A DNA stretch of 64,000 bases. It comes from Pseudomonadota bacterium (GTDB lineage Bacteria; Desulfobacterota; Desulfobulbia; Desulfobulbales; Desulfocapsaceae). The DNA is taken from the NCBI GenBank assembly GCA_018817385.1, contig JAHIUA010000035.1:248001-312000 (forward strand), in the 5' to 3' direction. The translations under genes were made by a program, and so were the position numbers. The notes beneath the pieces were generated by a model that worked only from the letters and a program-made list of their open reading frames with translations, was not told where the DNA came from and searched no databases. Position 1 is the first letter of the stretch; the number at the start of each line of letters is the position of its first letter. Positions 40,955 to 50,221 of this stretch are shown here, one piece after another.

Positions 40955-42931
40955 TCAGCTATTGAGAGGAGGGAGAATAATACTAAGGGCCTTATTCAGT
41001 TCTTCCACCATAAACGGTTTGGGTACAACCCCGCAAAAGCCATATTCTCTATAATTGGCCATAACTGGATTATTGGCATAACCACTGGAAACCAGGGCCT
41101 TGACCTCGGAATCCAGGATTCGCAGCCTTTCAAGGGTCTCCAGTCCACCTAAACTGCCTGGTATGGTCAAGTCCATGATCAGGACATCAAAGGGGGTGTT
41201 GTTCTCCTTAGCCTGCATGTAGAGGGTAATGGCTTCATGACCGTTGGCTGCAACAGCAGTTTGACAACCGAGACACTCAAGTATTTCCACAGAAATATCA
41301 CGAACAATTTTTTCATCATCCATAACAAGGACATGTCCCCTGATTGGAGAGTGGAGGGGAGCATCTTTGGACAGGCTGAGTTGAGAGGTTGATTTCGAAC
41401 AGGCAGGGAGATAGATGGTAAAAATTGTTCCTATATCAACTTCAGATTGAACAAGAATGAGTCCGTCGTGATTTTTGATAATAGAATAGGATATTGCCAA
41501 ACCCAGGCCGCTACCTGACTGCTTACTCGTGAAATAAGGATCAAATATTTTAGAGAGATGTTCCTCTTTTATACCGCATCCCTTGTCTTCAAATTGAACT
41601 TCTATATATCCTCCGGGAGGCAGAGAGGGAATAATCCCATCATTTAAAATCTTATTTCTGGCCCGGATGGTGATACTGCCCCCATTTGTCATAGCCTGAC
41701 TGGCATTGATTGCAAGATTTTGGGTAACCTGGCTAAGTTGTCCTTCGTCAACATCTACAGGCCAGAGATTTTCGGCAATATCGTATATGCAGTTTACATT
41801 GGACCCTCTGAGAACAAAGGTAGTGGAGTCTGTGATAAGGTCTCCGATGGTTGTGGTGCGTTTGATGGGAGCTCCACCTTTGGAAAAGGTGAGAAGCTGC
41901 TGGGTCAAACCTTTGGCTCGTTGGCTCGCTCGTTCCGTGTTTTCAAGGTAATTAATTACCCTTTCGGGGGAATTGGTATGCATTTTGGCTAAAGAGATGT
42001 TTCCCAGGATGGCAGTGAGAAGGTTGTTGAAATCATGGGCGATACCTCCGGCCAGAACACCTAGTGATTCGATTTTCTGTGCCTTGTGCAATTCTTCCTC
42101 CATTTTGTTTTTCTGAGTTACATCACGGAAGATACATTGGGTCCTAATGGGCTTACCGTCTACAAATTTGCAGATGGCATTGCCTTCGATACTGATTTTC
42201 CGTCCATCCTTGGCGGTAAAAACGGTGTTGATATAGTTTATTTTCGGTATGGTGATAATTTCTTGAAAAACCTGTTCACATTGGTTTTGGCAGTCGGGCG
42301 AGATCAGTTCGAAGATGGAGAGTTCTGCGATTTCTTCATCACTGTAACTGAACGTTTCTCTCCAGGCTTTGTTGACATAGAGAATGTATCCATTGGGATC
42401 AAGTATTTGGATGAGATCTGTTGTGTTTTCAAAAAGATCTCGGTAGCGTTCTTCGCTTTCAATAAGGGCCTTGGCGTTGATCTGATGCTCGCTGAGATCG
42501 CGAAAAATCCCTGTCATGGCCACAGCCTTGCCGTTAACAAAACGTGTGTTACAGCGGCCTTCAACTGATATTTTTCGTCCATCTTTGGCCAGAAATACAG
42601 TGTTGTTTCTGTCTATTTTCTGCCCTGTATGCAGATCATTGAAGATAGTTTCACAATTTCCCAGACATTCAGGGTGAATGATATCCATGAGAGTTAGGGT
42701 TTGAAGATCTTCATCACTGTATCCCAAGGTGTTCTGCCAGGCCTGGTTAACAAAGAGAAAATGTCCATCCGCTGTAACAGAATGGATGGGGTCGGAGGTA
42801 TTATTTTTAAGGGAATCGAAAGAGTTAGCTTTGTTTTCAAGGGAGAGAATGATTTTTTTTTGCCGGGCAACAGTCTGTTCCAGTTGTTCAATTCTTTTTG
42901 CAAGAGTTGTTGCCTTGTGTTCGTCTGTCAT
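40955..42931 (-). CDS. Hybrid histidine kinase with two PAS domains and a receiver
   Basis: 658 residues with no membrane segment. An N-terminal coiled coil (about 8-38) is followed by two PAS domains (about 45-150 and 165-275), HisKA with H299 in GGIAHDFNNLL, HATPase_c (about 390-500), and a C-terminal receiver (about 535-655) with the acceptor in LIMDLTIPGS. The two PAS domains look like a tandem duplication (both carry KDGRKIS and VF.AKDG). Each carries a CxxxC pair (C89/C93 and C214/C218). It is divergent from the unrecognised gene at 43144 and has no adjacent response regulator. Confidence 0.92.
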   Translation of the reverse strand: MTDEHKATTLAKRIEQLEQTVARQKKIILSLENKANSFDSLKNNTSDPIHSVTADGHFLFVNQAWQNTLGYSDEDLQTLTLMDIIHPECLGNCETIFNDLHTGQKIDRNNTVFLAKDGRKISVEGRCNTRFVNGKAVAMTGIFRDLSEHQINAKALIESEERYRDLFENTTDLIQILDPNGYILYVNKAWRETFSYSDEEIAELSIFELISPDCQNQCEQVFQEIITIPKINYINTVFTAKDGRKISIEGNAICKFVDGKPIRTQCIFRDVTQKNKMEEELHKAQKIESLGVLAGGIAHDFNNLLTAILGNISLAKMHTNSPERVINYLENTERASQRAKGLTQQLLTFSKGGAPIKRTTTIGDLITDSTTFVLRGSNVNCIYDIAENLWPVDVDEGQLSQVTQNLAINASQAMTNGGSITIRARNKILNDGIIPSLPPGGYIEVQFEDKGCGIKEEHLSKIFDPYFTSKQSGSGLGLAISYSIIKNHDGLILVQSEVDIGTIFTIYLPACSKSTSQLSLSKDAPLHSPIRGHVLVMDDEKIVRDISVEILECLGCQTAVAANGHEAITLYMQAKENNTPFDVLIMDLTIPGSLGGLETLERLRILDSEVKALVSSGYANNPVMANYREYGFCGVVPKPFMVEELNKALSIILPPLNS

Positions 42932-43143
42932 TCTGGTATCATCTCCTACACGATAAAAAGGAAGAATTCCAAATTGTTAAATAGTTAACCAGATCATTCG
43001 GGAAAAGACAAGGTAAAGCTCGTTCTCAATCGCACTCTTATTTTTGAAAGGAATTTGTTGCTCTCTTGCTGTTTTTATGACAGTTTTTGATACAAACAGG
43101 GTGTGGGAATAACTTTTTCGGCAATATGATAAGGGAAAGAATT

Positions 43144-44454
43144 ATGAGTATTTTGAATAAGGAATCCATCTTCACTTCAATGCTCCAGGATGGTCCTTTT
43201 GCGGTCAAAGCGATGCCTCCTTTCGTTCATCCTTTTTCTAGAGAGGCAAAGGAGTGGATTAAAGGTTTTCAAGGTGATCAGCTGATGAAGACTAAATATC
43301 GCGCTGTTCGCAGCCAGATTTTTGATTTTCTCGGGGTGGCTGGTTTCGACGAAATACTTTCCCTCATATACACGCCATCAAGGAGGGATTTTGCTGCCCA
43401 GCGTGCCAATGTCCTTCTTGGGAATATGTTTGCGGTCGATCAATCGAGTCAGGATGTCAGGCGCTACCTTCGTGATTACGCGAGAACCGCCGATGATGTT
43501 GTTAACTCACTGCGGGCCAAGGTCCTGGCACCCTACAGTTCACATATAGAAACAACAAATGAGATTGAAACAACTCATGATCCCGTAGATTTGCTACTTA
43601 TTTTTTTTGATGAGCATTTTCACAAGAAAGCACGTTTTGAGGCCAAAAGAAAATTAGTCCTCATGAATCTTGCCGGTTCCATTGATCAACGTGAACGGGA
43701 AACTGATATCGAAAAAAAGTTTTCCGATTTTATCACCTTTCTCAATGCCCACGTCTGGAGTCCCAGTCTACAAATTGGGGATCTTAAAATTCACTATCTC
43801 CATAGCAGTCATCGTCAAGATGATTTCAGTTGTGAGCAGGTCAATGTCCTTTCTGAGGATCAGGCCCGTCAACTGACACCAATTGCTGGTGAAAAACTAA
43901 CCCTGATCAAACGCAGAACTTTCCGCTATCTGGGAAGAGAAATTCCAATCTATGTCACCATCCGTAAAAAGCCTCCTTCTGATAAGGTTATAAAACTACT
44001 CAGAAAAAATGAAAAAAATCCTGCTACTGCCGTTGATGATGAGTTGGGTTTGATGGCTGTTCTAAATTCAGTGGGAGATGTGAAGTGTTTTCTTCGTCAC
44101 CTCACTCGCAGTGCAGTAGAGGCAGGTTCATTTATGACCCTGGAGGATATTTCCGATACCCTGACTGGTGGTAACTATACCGGCACCGCCACGGGAAGTT
44201 CAATAAAGACTCCAATGCTCAAGTTTTTTGCCCGGCTTGGGGGAATGCGGGTGGAGTTTATCATTCATACCAATCGGTCTTACTTGAATTATATCTATCA
44301 GCGCGATGTGGCCCATGACGAGTATGAGGTCAAGCGTGTTTTCGATACCGGAGTAGCCGAGTTTCTCTTCCCCTGGGATATTTATCGCTTAAGTATGAAT
44401 GAGATTCGCAGCAGACAGCTTCAGCTTTTCAGGAGGCGGATCGAAGAGTGGTAA
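43144..44454 (+). CDS. Unrecognised 436-residue cytoplasmic protein
   Basis: I use the ATG at 43144 (MSILNKESIFTSMLQ), which has GGGAAAG ahead of it; an earlier in-frame start at 43087 adds 19 residues. No signal peptide or membrane helix is seen. The first half is helical and charged. The second half is alpha/beta, with DDELGLMAVLNSVGDV, then SSIKTPMLKFFARLGG and RVEFIIHTNRSYLNYIY, ending in VAHDEYEVKRVFD. The order D..G, VE..I.T and H..Y recalls RelA/SpoT-type nucleotidyltransferases, but key residues are not assured. I do not assign a function. It is divergent from the hybrid kinase and has its own terminator. Confidence 0.75.
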   Translation: MSILNKESIFTSMLQDGPFAVKAMPPFVHPFSREAKEWIKGFQGDQLMKTKYRAVRSQIFDFLGVAGFDEILSLIYTPSRRDFAAQRANVLLGNMFAVDQSSQDVRRYLRDYARTADDVVNSLRAKVLAPYSSHIETTNEIETTHDPVDLLLIFFDEHFHKKARFEAKRKLVLMNLAGSIDQRERETDIEKKFSDFITFLNAHVWSPSLQIGDLKIHYLHSSHRQDDFSCEQVNVLSEDQARQLTPIAGEKLTLIKRRTFRYLGREIPIYVTIRKKPPSDKVIKLLRKNEKNPATAVDDELGLMAVLNSVGDVKCFLRHLTRSAVEAGSFMTLEDISDTLTGGNYTGTATGSSIKTPMLKFFARLGGMRVEFIIHTNRSYLNYIYQRDVAHDEYEVKRVFDTGVAEFLFPWDIYRLSMNEIRSRQLQLFRRRIEEW

Positions 44455-44463
44455 TCGAATATT

Positions 44464-44493
44464 CCTCTGCTCCACGGATCTTGTGAGCAGAGG
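44464..44493. terminator. Terminator between the 43-kb gene and rdgB
   Basis: CCTCTGCTC pairs perfectly with GAGCAGAGG around a 12-base loop, 9 bases after the plus-strand stop and 9 bases beyond the minus-strand rdgB stop. It is followed by a U-rich ATGTATTGTTATTT on the plus strand. Confidence 0.75.
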
Positions 44494-44501
44494 ATGTATT
44501 G

Positions 44502-45173
44502 TTATTTCGACCAGTCATTGCCCTCAAACTCACTATGATCGGGTTTGGGTGGTTTTTCTTCTGCCAGGCGCTGATTAAGCCACTTTAAGACCTTGTCAAA
44601 TTCGGAGCTCAAATCAGCCAAGGCCTTTCCGCGGTGGCTGTACTTGTTTTTTTCTTCCATGGTGCATTCAGCGAAGGTTTTGTTAAGTGGCTCAAAGAAA
44701 AAGAGAGGATCATAACCAAAGCCTGATTCTCCACGCTTTTCATTAAGAAGTACTCCTTCACAGCTCCCTTCGTAGGTTAAAGCTGGACCAGATGGGACGG
44801 CAATAGAAAGAACACATTTAAAAGCGGCCTTTCTGTTTTTATTGCCAGCCATCTCCTGGAGCAGTTTTTCACAATTTTCTGCATCCGTTGCTGATTCTCC
44901 GGCATATCTGGCAGAGTAGACCCCTGGGGCTCCGTTCAGTGCTTCAACTTCAAGACCAGAATCGTCAGCTATGGCAGGCAGGCCAAGGATTTTTGCTGTG
45001 TGCAGGGCCTTTTTGTAGGCGTTATCGTCAAAAGTCTTGCCGTCTTCGATACACTCCGGAAGAGGACCAAAGTCTCCAACTGATCTGATTTCAATGGGAA
45101 AATCTTTGACGATCTCCTGAAATTCTTTAATTTTATTTTTATTCGTTGTTGCCAGTACCAGTATAGTGACCAT
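44502..45173 (-). CDS. rdgB: XTP/dITP diphosphatase (RdgB/HAM1)
   Basis: 223 residues, slightly longer than usual owing to a Lys/Pro-rich C-terminal tail. Motifs are ATTNKNKIKEFQEI, FDDNAYKKA, ADDSGLEVEALNGAPGVYSARYAG, GFGYDPLF and the C-terminal SHRGKAL. It removes non-canonical purine nucleotides such as ITP, dITP and XTP from the nucleotide pool. It lies 44 bases after queH on the same strand. Confidence 0.95.
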   Translation of the reverse strand: MVTILVLATTNKNKIKEFQEIVKDFPIEIRSVGDFGPLPECIEDGKTFDDNAYKKALHTAKILGLPAIADDSGLEVEALNGAPGVYSARYAGESATDAENCEKLLQEMAGNKNRKAAFKCVLSIAVPSGPALTYEGSCEGVLLNEKRGESGFGYDPLFFFEPLNKTFAECTMEEKNKYSHRGKALADLSSEFDKVLKWLNQRLAEEKPPKPDHSEFEGNDWSK

Positions 45174-45217
45174 GTCTTTCCTCTTTTTTCTTCTTTACCG
45201 CTTTAGGTTGTTAAACG

Positions 45218-45787
45218 TCAGGATGTTATTGTTGAGGCAGTTCTTAATTTCTTCTGTAGTTTTTTATCGTATCGTTCCTGCTCGCTGTAAATGCATCCAC
45301 AATAGGGCTGGCGGTACAGTTTCATGGCGATGGATTTATCTATACCCTCCTGCCAGCCCACGCGAAAATCTTCATAATAGAATGCGATACCGTATTTTTC
45401 AGCTATTGTCTTGCCAATTCCAATAATGGCCTGGTGATTCTGATACTTGCTGTATAAGAGTGTCGTGGAAAATGCCTCGGCACCGATTTTTAAGCCATAC
45501 TCTGCCGCTTTTTGCAAGCGCATTGCATAGCAGAGAGGACACCGTTCTTTTTCATGATAAACAATCTGTTGCAGATAGTTGGTCAAACCGTATTCAGTCT
45601 CGATTTCCACCTTAAAGTCACTCCTGTCGGCCATATCTCGCAATGAGGTCAGGCGTCGGTGAAACTCCCGATACGGGTGGATGTTTGGATTGTAAAAGAA
45701 ACCAGTGACGTCAAAATCCTGAGCACGCAATATCCTCAGAGGATAAATGGAACAAGGACCGCAACAGAGATGGAGGAGAAGGTTCAT
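45218..45787 (-). CDS. queH: Epoxyqueuosine reductase QueH
   Basis: 189 residues. The metal-binding cysteines are CCGPC at 8-12, CPLC near residue 77, and CGC near residue 163 ([10 protein letters not shown]). QueH is the non-orthologous replacement of QueG for the last step of queuosine synthesis in tRNA, using an iron-sulfur cluster and a catalytic metal. Its start overlaps the stop of the sigma54 regulator in an ATGA. I see no functional link between the two beyond coupling. Confidence 0.93.
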   Translation of the reverse strand: MNLLLHLCCGPCSIYPLRILRAQDFDVTGFFYNPNIHPYREFHRRLTSLRDMADRSDFKVEIETEYGLTNYLQQIVYHEKERCPLCYAMRLQKAAEYGLKIGAEAFSTTLLYSKYQNHQAIIGIGKTIAEKYGIAFYYEDFRVGWQEGIDKSIAMKLYRQPYCGCIYSEQERYDKKLQKKLRTASTITS

Positions 45788-47355
45788 GAGGCACTTATTT
45801 TAAATTTTTTCGGGTCTATGTTATATTGATGAATCTTGTAATTAATGATTCGCAGGCTGGTGTCCAAATACAGTGCTGTCTTTGTTTGATTTCCTCTATT
45901 TTTTTTCAACCCTTCAATAATAATGTCTTTTTCAAAATTTTCCACCGCCGATGACAGAGAGAGTGGATTTTGGTCGGAGTTAATAGATTCAGAGGTCTGC
46001 AGAGTTGGCGGGAGATGAATTCCCTTAATGGTATCACCATCACAAATCAGTACCGCCCGTTCCATGCAATTCTGTAATTCTCGCACATTTCCTGGCCAGT
46101 GGTATTGGATGAGCATGTCAATGGCAGGGGTTGATATCCGTTTTATGGATTTGTTATTTTCCTTTGCGTATTTATCGAGGAAAAATTCTGCCAGGAGGAG
46201 AATATCTGTTCTTCGCTCGCGAAGAGATGGCATAAATACCGGGAAGACATTTAAGCGATAATAAAGGTCCTCGCGGAAGCTTTTATCTTTTACCGCACTC
46301 TCAAGGTCTCGATTTGTTGCGGCAACCAGCCTTACATCGCAGGCGATCGATTTCCCCGAACCCAGTCGTTGAAACGTTCGTTCCTGGACGACGTTCAGCA
46401 GTTTTATTTGTACGGCATGGCTGATTTCACCAATCTCATCCAGGAACAGGGTACCCCCTTCAGCCTGTTCAAACCTGCCAATTTTTCGTTCCGTGGCTCC
46501 AGTAAAGGCCCCTTTTTCATGGCCAAACAACTCGCTTTCAAGCAGGGTCTCTGGAAGGGCTGAGCAGTTAACAACAATAAAGGGTTTTGTCTTTCGTTTT
46601 CCATTATAGTGGAGGGCCCTTGCCACCAGTGTCTTTCCTGTACCCGATTCACCACGGAGAAGGACGGTGGCATTGGAATCAACCACCCGATAAACCATCT
46701 CATACACTTCCTGCATTCTGCTGGAATTCCCGATGATGTCATTAATTTTGTTTTTTTCTGAAAGCTCGCGTTTGAGTTTGAGATTTTCTACCCGTAACTC
46801 TTCCTGTTCTTGGTTTACTTTCTGAATTCTATGGGTAGTTTGAGCAATCAGTGTGCTGAGAATTATGAGAAAACGGAGATCTTCCTCGGCCTGGCCAGAA
46901 ATACCGTCTTTATAAAGTCGGTCTACAGAGAGGGCGCCGATTACCTGTTTACCACCACGTATAGGGACGCAGATAAACGAACGCATTTGATTGCTGAGGT
47001 CGCCGCGCGATCTCGTTTTATTTAAAAAGTTTGGCTCGTTAGCTATATGAGGAACGATAATGGGTTCTCCTGAGGCCACAACTCTTCCCGTTATCCCCTC
47101 ACCTATCTGATATTTTCCCCGTTTTCGCCCTTCAGCGTTTATTCCATGGGCTACTTCAATTTCAAGTTTTCCGGTCAATGGGTTAATGATGGTCACGGTA
47201 CCGTTTTCCATCTTTTTCATTGAGTCGAGAGTTGCCATGGTTCGTTCCAGACATTCTTTTAAATCAGTTGATGAGGCGAGGCTTTTGCTAATCTCATAGA
47301 GACAACTAAGGTCTTCAAGTTGTGCCGAGATATCTATATGTTCTTGCATGGGCAT
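45784..47355 (-). CDS. Sigma54-dependent transcriptional activator (GAF-AAA-Fis)
   Basis: 523 residues. An N-terminal GAF domain (about 30-175) resembles that of NifA. The AAA+ domain has Walker A GESGTGKT (235-242), the sigma54-contact GAFTGA (282-287), Walker B in [11 protein letters not shown], and the sensor [13 protein letters not shown] Fis-type HTH ends the protein. NifA-like proteins have a Cys motif between the AAA domain and the linker; none is evident here, so a nitrogen-fixation role is not supported. A small-molecule or redox signal at the GAF domain is likely. It overlaps queH by ATGA. Confidence 0.93.
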   Translation of the reverse strand: MPMQEHIDISAQLEDLSCLYEISKSLASSTDLKECLERTMATLDSMKKMENGTVTIINPLTGKLEIEVAHGINAEGRKRGKYQIGEGITGRVVASGEPIIVPHIANEPNFLNKTRSRGDLSNQMRSFICVPIRGGKQVIGALSVDRLYKDGISGQAEEDLRFLIILSTLIAQTTHRIQKVNQEQEELRVENLKLKRELSEKNKINDIIGNSSRMQEVYEMVYRVVDSNATVLLRGESGTGKTLVARALHYNGKRKTKPFIVVNCSALPETLLESELFGHEKGAFTGATERKIGRFEQAEGGTLFLDEIGEISHAVQIKLLNVVQERTFQRLGSGKSIACDVRLVAATNRDLESAVKDKSFREDLYYRLNVFPVFMPSLRERRTDILLLAEFFLDKYAKENNKSIKRISTPAIDMLIQYHWPGNVRELQNCMERAVLICDGDTIKGIHLPPTLQTSESINSDQNPLSLSSAVENFEKDIIIEGLKKNRGNQTKTALYLDTSLRIINYKIHQYNIDPKKFKISAS

Positions 47356-47538
47356 TTATTCTATAAGGTTATTTGGGAATAATTGTTTATTTTATCTCTC
47401 TTACCATTTTTATCGGCATTTATCGAATCTTTCTTACATATTTGTTAATGTATTTGTTGTTTTTGTTGCTTTTGTTGTTTTTTCTCCACTTTTGTAACGT
47501 CTCATTTTTCTATATCATTTTTTTCATGCCCCTCAATA

Positions 47539-47567
47539 TTGACACTTTAGTGCTCAAGTGGTAAAAG
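47539..47567 (+). promoter_or_regulatory. Promoter of the tandem tRNA-Ser genes
   Basis: TTGACA at 47539-47544 (perfect -35), 17-base spacer, TAAAAG at 47562-47567. The expected start is within a few bases of the first tRNA nucleotide at 47577. Confidence 0.55.
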
Positions 47568-47576
47568 ACCTCGAGT

Positions 47577-47662
47577 GGAGGAATGGCCGAGTGGTTTAAG
47601 GCGGCGGTCTTGAAAACCGTTGTACGAAAGTACCGTGGGTTCGAATCCTACTTCCTCCGCCA
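47577..47662 (+). tRNA. tRNA-Ser (anticodon UGA)
   Basis: An 86-nt class II tRNA. Acceptor arms GGAGGAA/TTCCTCC, anticodon loop CTTGAAA within GCGGT/ACCGT, a variable arm (TGTACGAAAGTACC), T-loop GGTTCGAATCC and an encoded CCA. The UGA anticodon reads UCA/UCG-type serine codons. First of two adjacent serine tRNAs, 4 bases apart. Confidence 0.95.
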
Positions 47663-47666
47663 CTCT

Positions 47667-47758
47667 GGAGAGGTGACCGAGAGGCCGATGGTGCTCGCCT
47701 GCTAAGCGAGTGTGGGGGTTAAACTCCACCGAGGGTTCGAATCCCTCCTTCTCCGCCA
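47667..47758 (+). tRNA. tRNA-Ser (anticodon GCU)
   Basis: A 92-nt class II tRNA. Acceptor GGAGAGG/CTTCTCC, anticodon loop CTGCTAA between CTCGC and GCGAG, a long variable arm (TGGGGGTTAAACTCCA), T-loop GGTTCGAATCC and an encoded CCA. GCU reads AGC and AGU. Cotranscribed with the UGA tRNA upstream. Confidence 0.95.
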
Positions 47759-47767
47759 GACGCAATA

Positions 47768-47805
47768 AAGCCGTCTGTAATCAATAGGTTACAGACGGCT
47801 TTTTT
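47768..47805 (+). terminator. Terminator of the tRNA-Ser pair
   Basis: AAGCCGTCTGTAA pairs perfectly with TTACAGACGGCTT around an 8-base loop, followed by TTTTTG. It begins 9 bases after the CCA of tRNA-Ser(GCU). Confidence 0.93.
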
Positions 47806-48391
47806 GTTCACTGCGCAATGCGCTGTTGTCGTTCTGCTTGGTTTTTTAAATTTTTGTTTCAACTTGAACTCGTGAGAGATTCATTTCTCCACATGTCAAA
47901 AGGGGCCTCCGGCTCTCTTGTCCTTTTTCGCTTGCCTTGTTTCTGCAGCCTTCCAGTGGATTGATGTTGTGAAGTTTGTTTGAATGACTTTCTTAATTTG
48001 CAATCTCTTGATCTCCTCTAGGTTCCTCCTGTGAAGCATCGATAATAAAGCTTTACTTGGCCATAGGATTTGAGAAAAAGAAATTTAGTAAGGGGGGGAT
48101 CCGCGCGGCAGCGGAGTTTGTCGCTGTTCCTCTCCAGCGTGTCTGCTGCCTTTCCTTCAAAATACGATCAGGATTAGGGGATTGGACAATAGTTGCTACA
48201 CCTTTATTTCATGAGGTCCCATAGCGGTGTTCATCAGGTTCTCTACAGGTGGGATAACAGAGGTTGAAGTGTTGTAAGAGTTCAACTCTTAAATACAATA
48301 AAACAGACTCTCCATAAACCTGAGCTGGTGAATATTCGTCCGGCAAAAACGTACTGTAAGGTTGGATAAGGGAGGCATTTTTCTCTCCCAG
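47806..48391. other. Gene-free stretch after the tRNA-Ser pair
   Basis: 586 bases with no convincing frame. A minus-strand 66-codon frame (48209-48409) runs into the terminator hairpin and is rejected. Part of it (about 48090-48160) is GC-richer than its surroundings. I found no tRNA, box or long repeat. The right end is the downstream side of the SH3 gene. Confidence 0.35.
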
Positions 48392-48443
48392 AAAAGAGAA
48401 AAGCCGCATTTCATCCTATAAAGATGTGCGGCTTTTCTCTTTT
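48392..48443. terminator. Terminator of the SH3-domain gene
   Basis: A perfect 17-bp stem (48392-48408 with 48427-48443, core AGCCGCA/TGCGGCT) with an 18-base loop and A/T-rich ends on both sides. It lies 21 bases after the minus-strand stop at 48464. Confidence 0.85.
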
Positions 48444-48463
48444 GATACGATTTGGCTTTTGAA

Positions 48464-48937
48464 TCAGAATCCCCAGAGCAGGCTCCGTTTTATCCATCCT
48501 ATCAGGCCTGATTCATGTTTAATCTTGACCCATCCCTTTTCTTGCGCAAGTGTCTCAAAAACAACTCCATAGTATGCCTTACCGACTATTTTGTAACCAA
48601 CGCCTGGGCCGGATCTGATGTTAATTTTTGTTTGCTGGCCCTTATTGACTTTGACAATCATATGGGGGGTTGAATCCACATACTCATTAAATATCCAACC
48701 AGAATCATCTTCAAAATCCTTTACCTTGATCCAAGCGCCCTTCTCTGAGAGGATTTTGAGGGGAATTCCATTTCCGTATTCCCACTTGACTGAGTAGTTG
48801 GTTCCGGGTCCAGATCGTAGTTGAACCTTGTCTCCTTTGATACTCCCCATTTTCGCGCTTGCTGAGGAGGTAACCACCAAAAAGAGAATTACAATGAGAG
48901 GGAGGATGAGTCTAAGTTTTAATGGTAATTTATTCAT
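48464..48937 (-). CDS. Exported protein with two SH3b domains
   Basis: 157 residues from the ATG at 48937 (MNKLPLKLRL...); 13 more residues are possible upstream. The signal peptide is a hydrophobic helix ending VTSSASA. Two bacterial SH3 repeats follow, marked by VQLRSGPGTNYSV with W..V....GWI and by INIRSGPGVGYKIV with GWVKI..GLIGWI. Such proteins bind peptidoglycan or other cell-wall ligands in the periplasm. It is a single gene with its own terminator. Confidence 0.87.
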   Translation of the reverse strand: MNKLPLKLRLILPLIVILFLVVTSSASAKMGSIKGDKVQLRSGPGTNYSVKWEYGNGIPLKILSEKGAWIKVKDFEDDSGWIFNEYVDSTPHMIVKVNKGQQTKINIRSGPGVGYKIVGKAYYGVVFETLAQEKGWVKIKHESGLIGWIKRSLLWGF

Positions 48938-49293
48938 TCTAGCTGACCTTAATCTACTTTTCTTGTGAATGATCATAAGTTATTTTTGGCTGTGGAGAGA
49001 GTACGATTATCCTTTAGGCCCACATACTTCATCGACATCTACTGCGAAAAACAGCCGGGTACAGTACACCTCCTTCGTTAAAAGGATAAAAAACATACCC
49101 CCCCCAACTGAGAAAGAATGGATGTTTTTTAATTCCTGTGCCTCGAACTTACAACAATTTCAGTTTGTTGATGACGACCTTGTTAAAAAATATGAGCCAC
49201 TACCGCTATTTTATAGCTTCTTTTAATACAAACTAGCCTATATCAATTATCATTTCCAGAATTTATTGTTCATAATTACCGATAGTTTCCTTC
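48938..49293. other. Gap between the ferredoxin-like gene and the SH3 gene
   Basis: 356 bases. Besides the upstream region of the SH3 gene there is a plus-strand 85-codon frame (48969-49226) without ribosome site or family features, which I do not call. No repeat or terminator with a clear U-tract was seen at the end of the ferredoxin-like gene. Confidence 0.3.
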
Positions 49294-50199
49294 TTACTCA
49301 GGTATCAGAGGTTTTTCTTTTCCTGGTAACCTCTGGTTCGCGGTTAAAGGAAAGCCGCCAAGGGTGACTTGAATAGCCGCGAACTGGCATGCCTCATTCA
49401 TACAACGCATGCACATAATGCACTCCGGGCTCCCGGCCACTTCATTAAATTGTATACCCATGGGACAGACCTTGGCACAGGCCCCGCATTTCGTACAGTT
49501 GTCCTCTACCAGTTCAAGTTTAATGAAAGATATCTTGTTTAGAATGCCATAAAAGGCACCCAAAGGACAGGTCGTCTTGCAAAAAGGCCTTGAGGTGACA
49601 ACACTCCATCCAAGGAAAAGGATCATCCAGAATAATTTATTGTAGAACAAAATCCCTAGTGTCGCCCTGAGGTCTGGCTGAAGTAGGAGCATGGGGATTC
49701 CCGCTTCCAGGGTGCCAGCTGGACACACATACTTACAAAACCAAGGTTTCCCCATTCCCCAGTCATTCGTGAGCAGGAGGGGGAAAAGAAAGACGAATAC
49801 GATGAGCATGAAATATTTCCCGTATCTAAAGAAATACGGTATTTGGCGTTTTTTGCCAAAGGGTATTTTGTAGAGGAGTTCTTGGATGAGGCCAAAAGGA
49901 CAGAGCCAAGCACAGGTTATTCTTCCACTCAATGTTCCTATAAGGCCAATAGATCCAACTACATAGGACCCAAAATAATACGATCCGGTTTCAAACGAGA
50001 ATCTCACCCCCAGGAGCAATTGTTGAATGGCACCAATGGGGCAGGAGGTTGTGGATGCTGGACAAGAATAACAGTTCAGGCCTGGCGAACAGATTATTTT
50101 TAAGGGCCCTTGGTAGATATTTTTCGTTTGGGGAAAGAGAAAATAGCTGTTTGTGAGGAAGGTGGCGATAACCTGGATGAGTTTACGAATTGATTCCAT
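49294..50199 (-). CDS. NapH/CcoG-like membrane ferredoxin (4Fe-4S binding protein)
   Basis: About 301 residues from the ATG at 50199 (MESIRKLIQVIATFL); a longer frame to 50316 runs into the upstream CXXC gene and is unlikely. Membrane helices alternate with Cys clusters: SCPASTTSCPIG near the start, WLCPFGLIQE, YVCPAGTLE and TTCPLGAFYG. They are followed by two 4Fe-4S motifs, CTKCGACAKVCP and CIMCMRCMNEAC. NapH-type proteins pass electrons from the quinol pool or cytoplasm to periplasmic acceptors. It lies 22 bases after a CD1871A-like gene, suggesting joint thiol or iron-sulfur redox work. Confidence 0.85.
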   Translation of the reverse strand: MESIRKLIQVIATFLTNSYFLFPQTKNIYQGPLKIICSPGLNCYSCPASTTSCPIGAIQQLLLGVRFSFETGSYYFGSYVVGSIGLIGTLSGRITCAWLCPFGLIQELLYKIPFGKKRQIPYFFRYGKYFMLIVFVFLFPLLLTNDWGMGKPWFCKYVCPAGTLEAGIPMLLLQPDLRATLGILFYNKLFWMILFLGWSVVTSRPFCKTTCPLGAFYGILNKISFIKLELVEDNCTKCGACAKVCPMGIQFNEVAGSPECIMCMRCMNEACQFAAIQVTLGGFPLTANQRLPGKEKPLIPE

Positions 50200-50221
50200 G
50201 GGTTCAATACGGTTAAGGTTC

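Noticed and set aside
45784-47355. Reading the sigma54 activator as NifA
   Set aside because: The GAF-AAA-Fis layout is shared, but the Cys motif of NifA is not evident and no nif genes lie nearby.
48209-48409. 66-codon minus frame after the tRNA-Ser pair
   Set aside because: It begins inside the 17-bp terminator of the SH3 gene and has no ribosome site.
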